Source: Swingsia samuiensis
GTDB taxonomy: Bacteria > Pseudomonadota > Alphaproteobacteria > Acetobacterales > Acetobacteraceae
Assembly (NCBI RefSeq): GCF_006542355.1
Contig: NZ_CP038141.1
Span: 988,501-1,052,500 of the forward strand
Direction of reading: 5' to 3'
DNA: 64,000 nt
Shown here: positions 28,909 through 37,192 of the stretch, piece by piece
Position numbering within the stretch: position 1 is the first letter of the stretch
How the letters are laid out: each line of letters opens with the position of its first letter
The notes under the pieces: generated by a model
What the model saw: the letters and a program-made list of their open reading frames with translations, nothing else
What the model was told of the DNA's origin: nothing
Databases searched by the model: none
Translations under genes and position numbers: made by a program

Positions 28909-30372
28909 ATGGTTACAGCGATAGATACGCTCGGGGCTTTGGCAACGACAGACGCGTTGTTTTTTGAGCGTCCTGATTCTCATTTGACACGGGATGATGC
29001 CGAAAAACTGGTGACTGAGGCGCTGACAGGGGTCGATGATGGGGAGTTGTTTTTAGAATATCGTGAGAATGAAGGCATCGCCCTTGATGACGGAACCATT
29101 CGTTCTGCAAATTTCACAACATCATCTGGGTTTGGTTTGCGGGCAGTTTTAGGCGCTGAAACAGCTTTTGCTCATTCTGATGATATGAGTAAGGCTGCTT
29201 TGCAAAGAGCCGTTAAAACGGTGAGCGCAGTAAGACAGGGGCGAAGTGGGGTTATGTCGCCTGCGCCAAACCCCACAAACCGGCAATTATATGCTGATAC
29301 ACGCCCTCTTGAGGGAAGTGATTTTGCTCAACGTGCCGCTGTTTTGAGTGAAATTGATGCCTATGCGCGAGGAAAAGATCAGCGTGTCGTACAGGTGAGT
29401 GCAAGTATTTCATCTGAGTGGCAGGCCGTTCAAATTATGCGCCGGGCAGACTCTGGGGATCGTATTGCTGATTTGCGTCCATTGGTCCGGTTGAATGTTT
29501 CGGTTGTTGTGGAGAAGAATGGCCGGCGTGAAAGTGGGAGTTATGGCCAAGGCGGTCGTTATGCGTTGGATCGTTTGTTAACTCCAGATGTGTGGAAATC
29601 TGCTGTCGACGAATCATTAAGACAGGCTTTGCTAAACCTTGAAGCTGCCCCTGCACCGGCTGGAGAAATGGATGTTGTGCTTGGTGCTGGCTGGCCTGGT
29701 ATTCTCTTGCATGAAGCTGTGGGCCACGGTTTGGAAGGGGACTTTAACCGAAAGGGAACGTCCTCCTTTACTGGAATGGTCGGAAAGAGAGTGGCCTCTC
29801 CGGGTGTGACGGTTATTGATGACGGAACGCTGCCAGAAAGACGTGGCTCCCTCAGTGTGGATGATGAAGGTACACCTACGGGCCGAACTGTTTTGATTGA
29901 AGATGGCATTCTACAAGGATACTTGCAGGATCGGCAAAATGCTCGATTAATGAACGTCGCCCCAACAGGGAATGGTCGACGGGAATCATATCAACATACT
30001 CCCATGCCACGTATGACGAATACCTTAATGTTAGAAGGGCAGCATACAACAGAAGAAATGATCCGTTCGACGAAGCGTGGATTGTTCGCCGTTAATTTCG
30101 GTGGCGGACAAGTTGATATTACATCTGGAAAGTTTGTTTTTGCTGCGTCTGAAGCATACTTAATTGAGGACGGAAAAGTGACGCGCCCCGTGAAAGGCGC
30201 AACTTTGATCGGAAATGGTTCTGATGCGATGAATCAGATATCCATGATTGGAACTAATGTTGAGCTTGATCCAGGGATAGGAACATGTGGCAAAGCTGGC
30301 CAAGGAGTTCCTGTTGGCGTCGGGCAACCGACACTAAAGCTATCAAGCTTAACGGTAGGGGGAACAGCTTAG
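28909..30372 (+). CDS. tldD: Metalloprotease TldD
   Basis: Zinc-dependent peptidase that acts with TldE (PmbA) on unstructured peptides; 487 residues. HExxxH-type motif LHEAVGHGLEGDFNRKGT (about 267-284), substrate-channel region FNFGGG-like VNFGGGQVDIT, and a glycine-rich C terminus LIGNGSDAMNQISMIG. Family call certain. Nothing visible nearby shows the TldE partner, which is often encoded elsewhere. Ribosome site GGAGAA upstream. In some bacteria the pair processes microcin-like or ribosomally made peptides, but no such peptide is visible here. Confidence 0.95.
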   Translation: MVTAIDTLGALATTDALFFERPDSHLTRDDAEKLVTEALTGVDDGELFLEYRENEGIALDDGTIRSANFTTSSGFGLRAVLGAETAFAHSDDMSKAALQRAVKTVSAVRQGRSGVMSPAPNPTNRQLYADTRPLEGSDFAQRAAVLSEIDAYARGKDQRVVQVSASISSEWQAVQIMRRADSGDRIADLRPLVRLNVSVVVEKNGRRESGSYGQGGRYALDRLLTPDVWKSAVDESLRQALLNLEAAPAPAGEMDVVLGAGWPGILLHEAVGHGLEGDFNRKGTSSFTGMVGKRVASPGVTVIDDGTLPERRGSLSVDDEGTPTGRTVLIEDGILQGYLQDRQNARLMNVAPTGNGRRESYQHTPMPRMTNTLMLEGQHTTEEMIRSTKRGLFAVNFGGGQVDITSGKFVFAASEAYLIEDGKVTRPVKGATLIGNGSDAMNQISMIGTNVELDPGIGTCGKAGQGVPVGVGQPTLKLSSLTVGGTA

Positions 30373-30509
30373 TGCTGTTTCTCTGATTTTTGTTTTTAAA
30401 GTTATAAAATAAATTTATTAATATTATGGTTAACTCTTGTTAATGAGGGAAAATTACGTAATAGTAATATTGATCGCAATATTCCACTCAACAACAATGG
30501 TGTAAGACG

Positions 30510-31496
30510 ATTAGCACATTATTTTCCCTTTCCTTTAGTCGCAGAGTTGCTCCTTTAGTAGGGGGCATTGGGCTTGCATGGGCTGCTTTTTCCTCTGCAA
30601 ATGCTGCAACGCAACATGTGCCAACTGTGTGGTACACAGGATCGCTTTATGCTCCGTCGCCTGCTTATCCACAAGGTTCATTATCTCTAGAGCCATATGT
30701 TCAGGTGACTGACCCATGGCAGCGCTTTGATTCTAAAGGGAGAATAAGCCCTGCGCCAGGTCAGAAAACGTTAGTTCAATATTCTGTTGTTAAGTATGGG
30801 ATAACAGATAGATTAGCACTTAATTCTCTGCCAACGTTGACTAAAAGCTGGGGACATGGACAACAGGCAACGGGAGATCAATTTAATGATTTACCGTTGG
30901 AGTTGCAGTATAATTTAATAAAAGCCAACCCAACACATTATAAACCGTCGTTTACAGTTTACTTAGGCTTTATCGCTCCAACAGGTGCGTATAGAGGTTT
31001 AGCTAAACCACAAAGTGGTGTCGGAACAGGCGCATGGTTTATGCGGTTTGGTTTACAGAGCCAGTCTCTTTATAATGTATTCGGCCATGGTGCTCGTTTG
31101 CGTGTTTGGGTTCAGGAACGTCAACCTGTTTCGTCCCCACATCTGCATGATATTACGAGCTATGGTACGACGACGGGCTTTGAAGGAACAGCTCATCCAG
31201 GTGCTTTCGGAAATGAAGGATTCTCTTTGGAGTTTGGATTCACAAAACGTTTAGTTGCAGCTTTAGATCTATATGGAACTTGGTCTGGATCGAACCGCGT
31301 TGATGGGGTCTATGCTAAAACCAATAGTCGAATTTCGACGCATTCAGGTTGGTCGACATCCTATAACATTGGTCCAGCCTTAGAATATAGCTGGACTCCT
31401 AATATGGGCATATTGTCAGGTATTATTATTCCTTTTAGTGGACATAATACTTCAAGGAGTTTGATGCCGCAGGTTGCTTTGAACTTGTTTTTCTAA
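30510..31496 (+). CDS. Outer-membrane beta-barrel-like secreted protein with unclear start
   Basis: About 329 residues if read from 30510. The frame is open from 30474 and encodes a signal peptide (KTISTLFSLSF, RRVAP, GLAWAAFSSANA) ending before AATQHVPTVWYTG, then a beta-rich domain ending in PQVALNLFF, whose terminal Phe is typical of beta-barrel proteins. No ATG, GTG or TTG precedes the signal peptide in frame; the only in-frame canonical start is GTG at 30618, which would delete it. An ATT at 30510 could be used. Alternatively, ATG-GTG at 30497 followed by TAA, one base out of frame, implies a frameshift (MVKTIST after removing one T at 30503). The family resembles putative transporters of phenol-degradation clusters, with low certainty. 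Confidence 0.6.
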   Translation: MSTLFSLSFSRRVAPLVGGIGLAWAAFSSANAATQHVPTVWYTGSLYAPSPAYPQGSLSLEPYVQVTDPWQRFDSKGRISPAPGQKTLVQYSVVKYGITDRLALNSLPTLTKSWGHGQQATGDQFNDLPLELQYNLIKANPTHYKPSFTVYLGFIAPTGAYRGLAKPQSGVGTGAWFMRFGLQSQSLYNVFGHGARLRVWVQERQPVSSPHLHDITSYGTTTGFEGTAHPGAFGNEGFSLEFGFTKRLVAALDLYGTWSGSNRVDGVYAKTNSRISTHSGWSTSYNIGPALEYSWTPNMGILSGIIIPFSGHNTSRSLMPQVALNLFF

Positions 31497-31524
31497 AAGA
31501 GTTTTACCTTAAGAGGATATAACG

Positions 31525-31740
31525 ATGGCTCATAACTACGCCAAGCCTCTGACAGAACAGGTTCGGATAGAAAGAGTATTAAGTCGTATCCCTCAAGACT
31601 GGGGAATTCGTGTTGAGCGAGTTCCTTCCCAAGGATGGAAAGCTTATCTTCACCCTCCTGAGTATGATGAGCAGGAGGGGATGTTTTTTGAGACTTTAGC
31701 CGAAGCTCTTGAAGATATCTGGCGGAAAATGCGTCGTTAA
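31525..31740 (+). CDS. Small conserved-looking protein of unknown function
   Basis: 71 residues (MAHNYAKPLTEQVRIERVLS...). No signal or membrane segment; acidic and aromatic (RVERVPSQGWKAYLHPPEYD), with a helical end (LAEALEDIWRKMRR). Good ribosome site AGAGGA. It sits 28 bp after the outer-membrane-type gene, so it may be co-transcribed. Not recognised. Confidence 0.6.
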   Translation: MAHNYAKPLTEQVRIERVLSRIPQDWGIRVERVPSQGWKAYLHPPEYDEQEGMFFETLAEALEDIWRKMRR

Positions 31741-31753
31741 AGATGCTTGGACT

Positions 31754-32065
31754 TTACCCTAATAGAGCTAGAAAAAAATGCTCTAAAATGGGAATGATTA
31801 CAAACTGAATCAGAAGCACTAAAACCATAGGCGAAAAATCCATCCCTCCCATATTGGGAAGGATGTTGCGAATGGGTGTGAGAACGGGCTCTATGATGGA
31901 GGCTAATGCATTATAGAGAGCATAAAAAAATCGATTGTTCGGGTTTAAAACACGGAAACCAAGGAGCATTGAAAGAATGCAATATCCGAACAAAATCCAA
32001 ATAAAAACTTGAATAAGCATCATCAGAATTTTGAAAATCTCGACAAGTGTGCCCGGATTAGTCAT
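31754..32065 (-). CDS. YggT family membrane protein
   Basis: 103 residues with two membrane segments in the order of the YggT/Ycf19 family (IFKILMMLIQVFIWILFGY, then PMVLVLLIQFVIIPILEHFF) and the family loop PVLTPIRNILPNMGGMDFSP. Role not well defined; relatives have been linked to osmotic stress and cell-division neighbourhoods. It is adjacent to the glycosyltransferase gene at 32125 on the same strand, 59 bp apart. Confidence 0.85.
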   Translation of the reverse strand: MTNPGTLVEIFKILMMLIQVFIWILFGYCILSMLLGFRVLNPNNRFFYALYNALASIIEPVLTPIRNILPNMGGMDFSPMVLVLLIQFVIIPILEHFFLALLG

Positions 32066-32124
32066 TCTAAAAAGCCTATTGAAAGTTTGGTATTATTAAC
32101 GTTGCCTTATACTCGTTCAGAAAG

Positions 32125-33777
32125 CTATTTGAAATAGAAGAATGTAAGATCGAGATGGTGGCCGTTTGAATAATTTACCCCTTTAATCGATCCATAAGTG
32201 GTTTTGGTTAAATTAGATTTTTCCATATATGCGTTGAATTTTGATATGTCTTTTTTGTCAATTAAAAGCAAACTGCATTTTGGGTTTTGTTGAATATAAT
32301 GGGCAGAATCTTCGATATTGAGAAGTTTGGTCTTTTCGCCAGCGAGGAAAACAAGGCTTGGTTCAGAGTATGATGGAGAGACGAGTATGCTTTCTGGGCA
32401 TGGCTTGATGGTTTCAAATGCTTGGGCCACTCTTGGCGATAAATTGACGGCTTCAAGATGAGGAATAACCCCTAAAAACAAGCCTGCTTGCGCAATGATA
32501 GCTGTTCCAATAGCACAGAACGCTGCTTGTAAATGCTTCTTCCGATAAATGAGAAGAATAGCCCCAATCATAAGAGGCGTTGCCCCGATGACCGCGAGGC
32601 CCTCTGTTAGCGAAAAACTATGCTCAAATGTGTAAAGAAGTATAGAGCCGGCAAAACAGAAGGATAAACCAAGACTAATCCAGATCAGACCATACAGAGA
32701 GAATAAAAACTTTGCCCAACGTGGGAGGGGCATTTGCTTCCATACTGTAAGGGATGCCGCGGTTAATATGGCAATAGCAGGATAAGTGGGGAGTACATAA
32801 TGAGGGAGTTTTGTGGCGATGGCTTCAAAAACGAGCCAATGAGGAATAATCCAGCTGATAAGAAATTTAACACTCGTGAGATTACGATTCTTCCAGATTT
32901 TAGGAAGAGCTAAGGCGGTAAAAAAAGACCCCGGCCAAAAGGCCAAAGCAAATACGGCTAAATGAAACCCCGGAGGCAGGCCATGTGCCTCTTGTCCATG
33001 GGCCACTTTTCCTAAAAAGTTTCGACCAATAGATTTGGAGAAGAAATCACCGTGGCTTACAATTTCGATTGCGATACACCATGGCAAAACGATTGCAAAC
33101 ATAACGAGCCAGCCCCATTGAGGGCGAAACCCTTTGAGCCAGCGATAATTTTTTTCAAGAAAAGATAAGCATATAGGTGTTGCGAGCCCTGGGATTAAAA
33201 CGACCGGGCCTTTTAGCATGAGGCCTAATCCCATCGTCACCCAGTAACCGATAGCGATAGGTAATGGGGTAGGAGTATTTCTTTTTTCTGATTTAAAGGT
33301 GAGGAAAATTAAGATTTCTGTCGATAAAATATCAAGAAGCAAAACAGTATCGATAGTTGCCATGTGACTTTCGGCAACAAATAACGTTGATGTCATTAAC
33401 AGACCTGCTGCGAGCAGTCCTGTTATGCCATCGAAAAGCAGACATCCCAGCCAAGCTGTTAGAGGAATGATAAGCGCTGCTGCAATAAGGCTTGGAATAC
33501 GATAAGGCCATGTTTGTCGCAGGACTTGAGGTCCCAAAATATGCTGAGAAATTTTTGTAGAAGCGACCTCTAGCCAGTAGATTCCTGCTGGTTGGAGATA
33601 TCGAGGCTTATCCTGAAAACGAACGTCAATGTAATTACCTGACGTTATCATTTGCTCTGAGGCTTCCATATATCGTGGTTCATCACGATCAAGGGGAGGC
33701 AAAGTTGTGCGCCCAGCAAGAGCTAATAGGAAAGCAACAATTCCAAGAAGAGCATAGTGCCGGAATGTTAGTTTCAT
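32125..33777 (-). CDS. ArnT-like glycosyltransferase (PMT/GT-C family, lipid-linked sugar transfer)
   Basis: 550-residue integral membrane enzyme with about 11 segments. The catalytic loop motif of PMT/ArnT enzymes is seen as DRDEPRYMEASEQM and FQDKPRYLQPAGIYWLE (acidic residues in the first periplasmic loop), plus GPVVLIPGLATPICLSF. The C-terminal soluble part (about 415-550) has no visible catalytic motif. Transfers a sugar from a polyprenyl phosphate donor to lipid A, a glycan or protein; substrate unknown. Pairs with the GT2 gene 53 bp upstream, which makes polyprenyl-P-sugar, both downstream of the F0 genes. Confidence 0.8.
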   Translation of the reverse strand: MKLTFRHYALLGIVAFLLALAGRTTLPPLDRDEPRYMEASEQMITSGNYIDVRFQDKPRYLQPAGIYWLEVASTKISQHILGPQVLRQTWPYRIPSLIAAALIIPLTAWLGCLLFDGITGLLAAGLLMTSTLFVAESHMATIDTVLLLDILSTEILIFLTFKSEKRNTPTPLPIAIGYWVTMGLGLMLKGPVVLIPGLATPICLSFLEKNYRWLKGFRPQWGWLVMFAIVLPWCIAIEIVSHGDFFSKSIGRNFLGKVAHGQEAHGLPPGFHLAVFALAFWPGSFFTALALPKIWKNRNLTSVKFLISWIIPHWLVFEAIATKLPHYVLPTYPAIAILTAASLTVWKQMPLPRWAKFLFSLYGLIWISLGLSFCFAGSILLYTFEHSFSLTEGLAVIGATPLMIGAILLIYRKKHLQAAFCAIGTAIIAQAGLFLGVIPHLEAVNLSPRVAQAFETIKPCPESILVSPSYSEPSLVFLAGEKTKLLNIEDSAHYIQQNPKCSLLLIDKKDISKFNAYMEKSNLTKTTYGSIKGVNYSNGHHLDLTFFYFK

Positions 33778-33830
33778 TAAGAAGCTCCGCCCCGAGTGAA
33801 GAAGAACATCGGAGAATTTAAGGTTTTTCT

Positions 33831-34580
33831 TTAGTGTTTTTTTATTGTCTTAGGGAGTTTGGTACGGTTTTGAAGCCACATTACTCCCAGAAGATCACGG
33901 ATACCGACCAAAGCACGGTTAAAGTTTGTATATTTGGAGGAGCCATGTAAGCGCGCACGATGCTTGACTTCATGACAAATTAAAGTTGCACCATAGTGCC
34001 CTAATAAGGCCGGTAAAAAACGATGTACGCCTTCAAATTGAGGGATCTGTAGAAAAAGCTCTCGTGGAAAAAGCTTTAAAGGCGCACCTGTATCTGGGCA
34101 GCCGTCCTGAAGAAGTTTTTGACGAAGACCGTTGGCAAAACGTGTGGCGAAACGTCTTGATAAACGGTCACTTCGCTTTTTACGAACCCCGACAACCAAG
34201 GGGTGTGTAAAGTTGGACTGGCTTGCAAGCTTAAACATAGTAACGATTGCCGAAGGGTCATCTTGCCCGTCTCCGTCAATCGTTGCAATCCAATCACCAG
34301 AAGCAGCCGTAATACCTGTTCGAAGTGAGGCCGATTTACCTAATCGGGAAGGGTGACTGATAATCTTTAGGTTGGGAATAAAGTTTTCGCGAACGTAAAG
34401 CAGTTTGTTGATAGTGTCGTCTGTGCTGCCGTCATTAACGGCTATAATCTCTGTATGATCTGGTAAAGAAGGAAGAACGTTTTGGATTTCTCGAAAAACT
34501 GGGATGATATTATCTGCCTCATTTAAAACGGCCGTAACAATAGACAGTGTCTTGGGCGTGTTTAATTCAGAGGCAGACAT
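33831..34580 (-). CDS. Glycosyltransferase family 2 (polyprenyl-phosphate sugar synthase type)
   Basis: About 249 residues. GT-A features: LSIVTAVLNEADNI, NDGSTDDT, TIDGDGQDDPSAIV and later RLHGSSKYTNFNRALVGIRD, as in dolichol- or undecaprenyl-phosphate mannosyl/arabinosyl transferases. Lacks C-terminal membrane segments. Makes the lipid-linked donor for the ArnT-like enzyme next door (inferred). Start ATG 34580 lies 9 bp after the atpF stop; a TTG at 34592 would overlap it. Placement directly behind the ATP synthase genes suggests read-through from that operon. Confidence 0.8.
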   Translation of the reverse strand: MSASELNTPKTLSIVTAVLNEADNIIPVFREIQNVLPSLPDHTEIIAVNDGSTDDTINKLLYVRENFIPNLKIISHPSRLGKSASLRTGITAASGDWIATIDGDGQDDPSAIVTMFKLASQSNFTHPLVVGVRKKRSDRLSRRFATRFANGLRQKLLQDGCPDTGAPLKLFPRELFLQIPQFEGVHRFLPALLGHYGATLICHEVKHRARLHGSSKYTNFNRALVGIRDLLGVMWLQNRTKLPKTIKKH

Positions 34581-34588
34581 GATAGCAC

Positions 34589-35089
34589 TCAAGCGGCTGA
34601 ACGACGCAAAGCTTCTGGTAGAGCTTGAAGACTTTTATCAACAAGTTGAGTTGAGACTTCAGATTGTTGAGAAAGATGCTCTGTAATAACTTCTTTTGAT
34701 GCAGATAGAGCAATTTTCATAGCGTAATCTTTTACATCCCGAATAGCTGCGCGTTCTGCAGCTTGGATTCGATCACGAGCCATTTTCTCGAAACGAGCAG
34801 CAGTTTCTTCTGCGTCGCGACGTGCTTTTTCTGCAAGAGCTGCGGCTTCTTGCTCAGAGCGGGTTAAAAGCTCTTTAGCTTCGGCAAGCGTTTTTTCACG
34901 TTCACGCGTTGCATCTTCAAGCATTTGTTCTGCTTCACGACGTAACTTAGCAGCTTCATCCAGATCCTTACGTATACCTTCAGCGCGTGCGTCTAAATGA
35001 TAGGAAAGTGCTGCCCACAGTTTACGGCCAAAAAGGAGAAAAAAAACGACAAATGCTGTCGCCGTCCAGAACCGAGGATCATGAAACAT
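34589..35089 (-). CDS. atpF: ATP synthase F0 subunit b
   Basis: Peripheral stalk subunit, 166 residues. One N-terminal membrane helix (FWTATAFVVFFLLFGRKLW) is followed by a long charged coiled coil (LDEAAKLRREAEQMLEDATR) and a C-terminal delta-binding part. Ends the F0 series on this strand. Ribosome site AAGG-like upstream of the ATG at 35089. Confidence 0.93.
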   Translation of the reverse strand: MFHDPRFWTATAFVVFFLLFGRKLWAALSYHLDARAEGIRKDLDEAAKLRREAEQMLEDATREREKTLAEAKELLTRSEQEAAALAEKARRDAEETAARFEKMARDRIQAAERAAIRDVKDYAMKIALSASKEVITEHLSQQSEVSTQLVDKSLQALPEALRRSAA

Positions 35090-35100
35090 TTTTATCCCCT

Positions 35101-35661
35101 TTAAATGCTATTGCGTTTGACAGCATCAGAAATAGCTGTGTCATCTTTATGACCGATAAGACGTTCAACAAGATTTTTAGCTGTCTCGGACGCAATTTCA
35201 GGCAGCTCTGCGAGAGCTTTTTCGCGAGATTGATTGATGGTTAACTCAGCATTCTTGATTTCAGCTTCAAGGCGCTTATTCGCTTCCGCCGTATAGGCTT
35301 CAGCACTTTGACGAGCTTCATTTTGAATGCGCTCTATATTTGCTTTCGCTTGAGCGGAAGCTTCATATTGAGTTTTAAAGAGCTCAGCACTTGCACGATC
35401 TGCTTCGTCTTTTGCATGACGCGCAATATTAAGATCATTCTCAATGCGTGAGCGCCGGTTGGCGATTACATTTTCGATTTTTGGAAGAGCCGAACGGCTG
35501 AGGATAATGTAAAAACCGGCAAAAATGACGCCCCCCCAAACGACTTGGCCGATAACAAGAGGGTCATGAAAGTTCAATTGAGGCATGCCCGCAGCCACAG
35601 CTTGGCCCGGCACGGCCGCCAAAGGAACGGCGAACTGGAAAAAACGTGGCATGCGGCGCAT
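35101..35661 (-). CDS. ATP synthase F0 subunit b' (second b-type)
   Basis: 186 residues: a short N-terminal signal-like stretch (MRRMPRFFQFAVPLAAVPG), a membrane helix (VVWGGVIFAGFYIILSRSALP) and a long helix rich in Glu/Arg/Ala/Lys. Alphaproteobacteria and cyanobacteria use b plus b' heterodimers instead of b2. The atpF' gene stands between atpE and atpF in the usual order. Confidence 0.92.
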   Translation of the reverse strand: MRRMPRFFQFAVPLAAVPGQAVAAGMPQLNFHDPLVIGQVVWGGVIFAGFYIILSRSALPKIENVIANRRSRIENDLNIARHAKDEADRASAELFKTQYEASAQAKANIERIQNEARQSAEAYTAEANKRLEAEIKNAELTINQSREKALAELPEIASETAKNLVERLIGHKDDTAISDAVKRNSI

Positions 35662-35669
35662 GAATGACC

Positions 35670-35894
35670 TCAGGAGAACAAAATTAGGAAAGCGATAAGA
35701 AGGGCAAAAAGAGCAATCGCTTCAGTAAGAGCAAAGCCAAGCATACCAAGGCCAAACACGTGTGGGCGAGCAGCTGGATTACGAGCGATTGACCCTACAA
35801 GAGTAGAGAAAATGTTACCCAGACCGATACCTACGCCAGCGAGTGCGATAACAGCAATGCCAGCGCCAATTTCACGAGCAGCTTGAACGTCCAT
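35670..35894 (-). CDS. atpE: ATP synthase F0 subunit c
   Basis: 74-residue hairpin of two membrane helices forming the rotor ring. Polar loop with [14 protein letters not shown] and the ion-binding carboxylate Glu in [17 protein letters not shown]; no Na+-type pocket is obvious, so protons are likely. Placed between atpB and the b' gene. Confidence 0.96.
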   Translation of the reverse strand: MDVQAAREIGAGIAVIALAGVGIGLGNIFSTLVGSIARNPAARPHVFGLGMLGFALTEAIALFALLIAFLILFS

Positions 35895-35949
35895 TAATCA
35901 GGTTCCTTAGAAGAGGTCGAAACAGTTAAAGAGTTAGACTTGACGTCGC

Positions 35950-36699
35950 TCAGTGAGCGATCGCCTCGCGGAGATAGATGCAGGTGAGGATAGCAAAAAC
36001 GTATGCTTGAAGAGCACCCACCAGCAGCTCAAGAGCCGTCAACGCAACATTGATCGCAATTGGAGCAACAGCCAGAACATGGCCGATAAATCCAAAACTT
36101 GCGAGCATAATTGTGAAGCCGGCAAACACCTCTAACAGCACGTGACCGGCGACCATATTGGCAAATAAGCGGATCGACAAGCTGACAGGGCGAGAAAGGA
36201 AAGAAAGAATCTCGATAGGAACAAGCAGAGGAGCCAACCAGACTGGTGCACCTGCTGGCATGAAATGCTTAAAAAAGCCGAGACCTTGGAAGCGAAGAGA
36301 CGCAAGTATCGAGATTACGAATACCGTAAGAGCCAAAGCAAGAGTAACAGCGATATGGCTGGTAAAAGTAAACGAAAATGGCAATAAGCCGAGATAGTTA
36401 CCTGCGAGAATAAAAAAGAAAAGGGCAAATATGAACGGGAAGAAAGTGGCCCCTTTTTCGCCCATGGTGTCAATTGCAAGCTTGTGCACTGAATCATAAC
36501 AGATTTCAGCCGCGGCTTGTAAACGACCTGGAACAACTGCACCTGGACGCATCCCAATGAACAGGAATGCGAGAACAAGGGTTACAGCAATTAACATAAA
36601 AAGAGGGGATTGAGAGAAGCGTAGGGCTTCCCCTAACGATCCTAGAACAGGGTGGAGCTCGAATTGCCCGAGCGCATCAATCGTTGATCCGGCTGCCAC
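35950..36699 (-). CDS. atpB: ATP synthase F0 subunit a
   Basis: 249 residues with about six membrane segments and the half-channel motif with essential Arg in SRPVSLSIRLFANMVAGHVLL. Starts at GTG 36699 with GGGAG 8 bp upstream and overlaps the end of atpI by 23 bp, indicating coupled translation. Provides the proton path to the c ring. Confidence 0.95.
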   Translation of the reverse strand: MAAGSTIDALGQFELHPVLGSLGEALRFSQSPLFMLIAVTLVLAFLFIGMRPGAVVPGRLQAAAEICYDSVHKLAIDTMGEKGATFFPFIFALFFFILAGNYLGLLPFSFTFTSHIAVTLALALTVFVISILASLRFQGLGFFKHFMPAGAPVWLAPLLVPIEILSFLSRPVSLSIRLFANMVAGHVLLEVFAGFTIMLASFGFIGHVLAVAPIAINVALTALELLVGALQAYVFAILTCIYLREAIAH

Positions 36700-37042
36700 G
36701 CTGGCTTCTCCCGTCTTCTTTTGGCGCAGACATCATGCCTGGCCCATTCACAACTCGCCAGACATTTAACATGCCGGCACTACAACCCAGTAGGGCAAAG
36801 ATAATCAGAAATAAAGCTCGATAACCTAGCCAACGGTCTAAGAAGTATCCAATAAGAACACCGACCGCCAAACCGGCAATAAGCTCAGTCCCGACACGGA
36901 GTGCAATTCCAAACGAAGATGTTGTCGTTCCATCATCGGATGATTCCGCGGAGGACTTTTTCAAGCGAGGATTTAATTTATGATCGGCAGCCTGAAGGCG
37001 CTTGTCAAAATTATGTCCATCACCAGAACTGTTTTGTTCCAC
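36677..37042 (-). CDS. AtpI-like F0F1 assembly membrane protein
   Basis: About 121 residues from GTG 37042 (VEQNSSGDGHN...), chosen for an AAGGA upstream; a longer TTG start at 37087 is possible. Two membrane helices, GTELIAGLAVGVLIGYFLDRW and ALFLIIFALLGCSAGMLNVW, as in AtpI/Mg-transport-like chaperones that help assemble the c ring. Leads the F0 operon (I-B-E-F'-F). The basic/acidic N-terminal tail is variable. Confidence 0.85.
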   Translation of the reverse strand: MEQNSSGDGHNFDKRLQAADHKLNPRLKKSSAESSDDGTTTSSFGIALRVGTELIAGLAVGVLIGYFLDRWLGYRALFLIIFALLGCSAGMLNVWRVVNGPGMMSAPKEDGRSQRGSRIND

Positions 37043-37192
37043 GCGATTGCAATCCTTAACCCTGCGCAATCCTTCTCCAAAGAGCAAACTATGGATAAGA
37101 ATTAATTTACAACGCAGGCGCTAGCTAGCGGGACGCATGCTTACTGTCAATCTTTCTCTCGCTTTAATATAAAAATCGACCATGAAAAATTG

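Noticed and set aside
30665..30673. TTATCCACA, a perfect DnaA-box sequence
   Set aside because: Single copy inside the codons of the outer-membrane-type gene, no AT-rich unwinding region or box cluster nearby; a 9-mer match by chance is expected in 64 kb, so it is not an origin.
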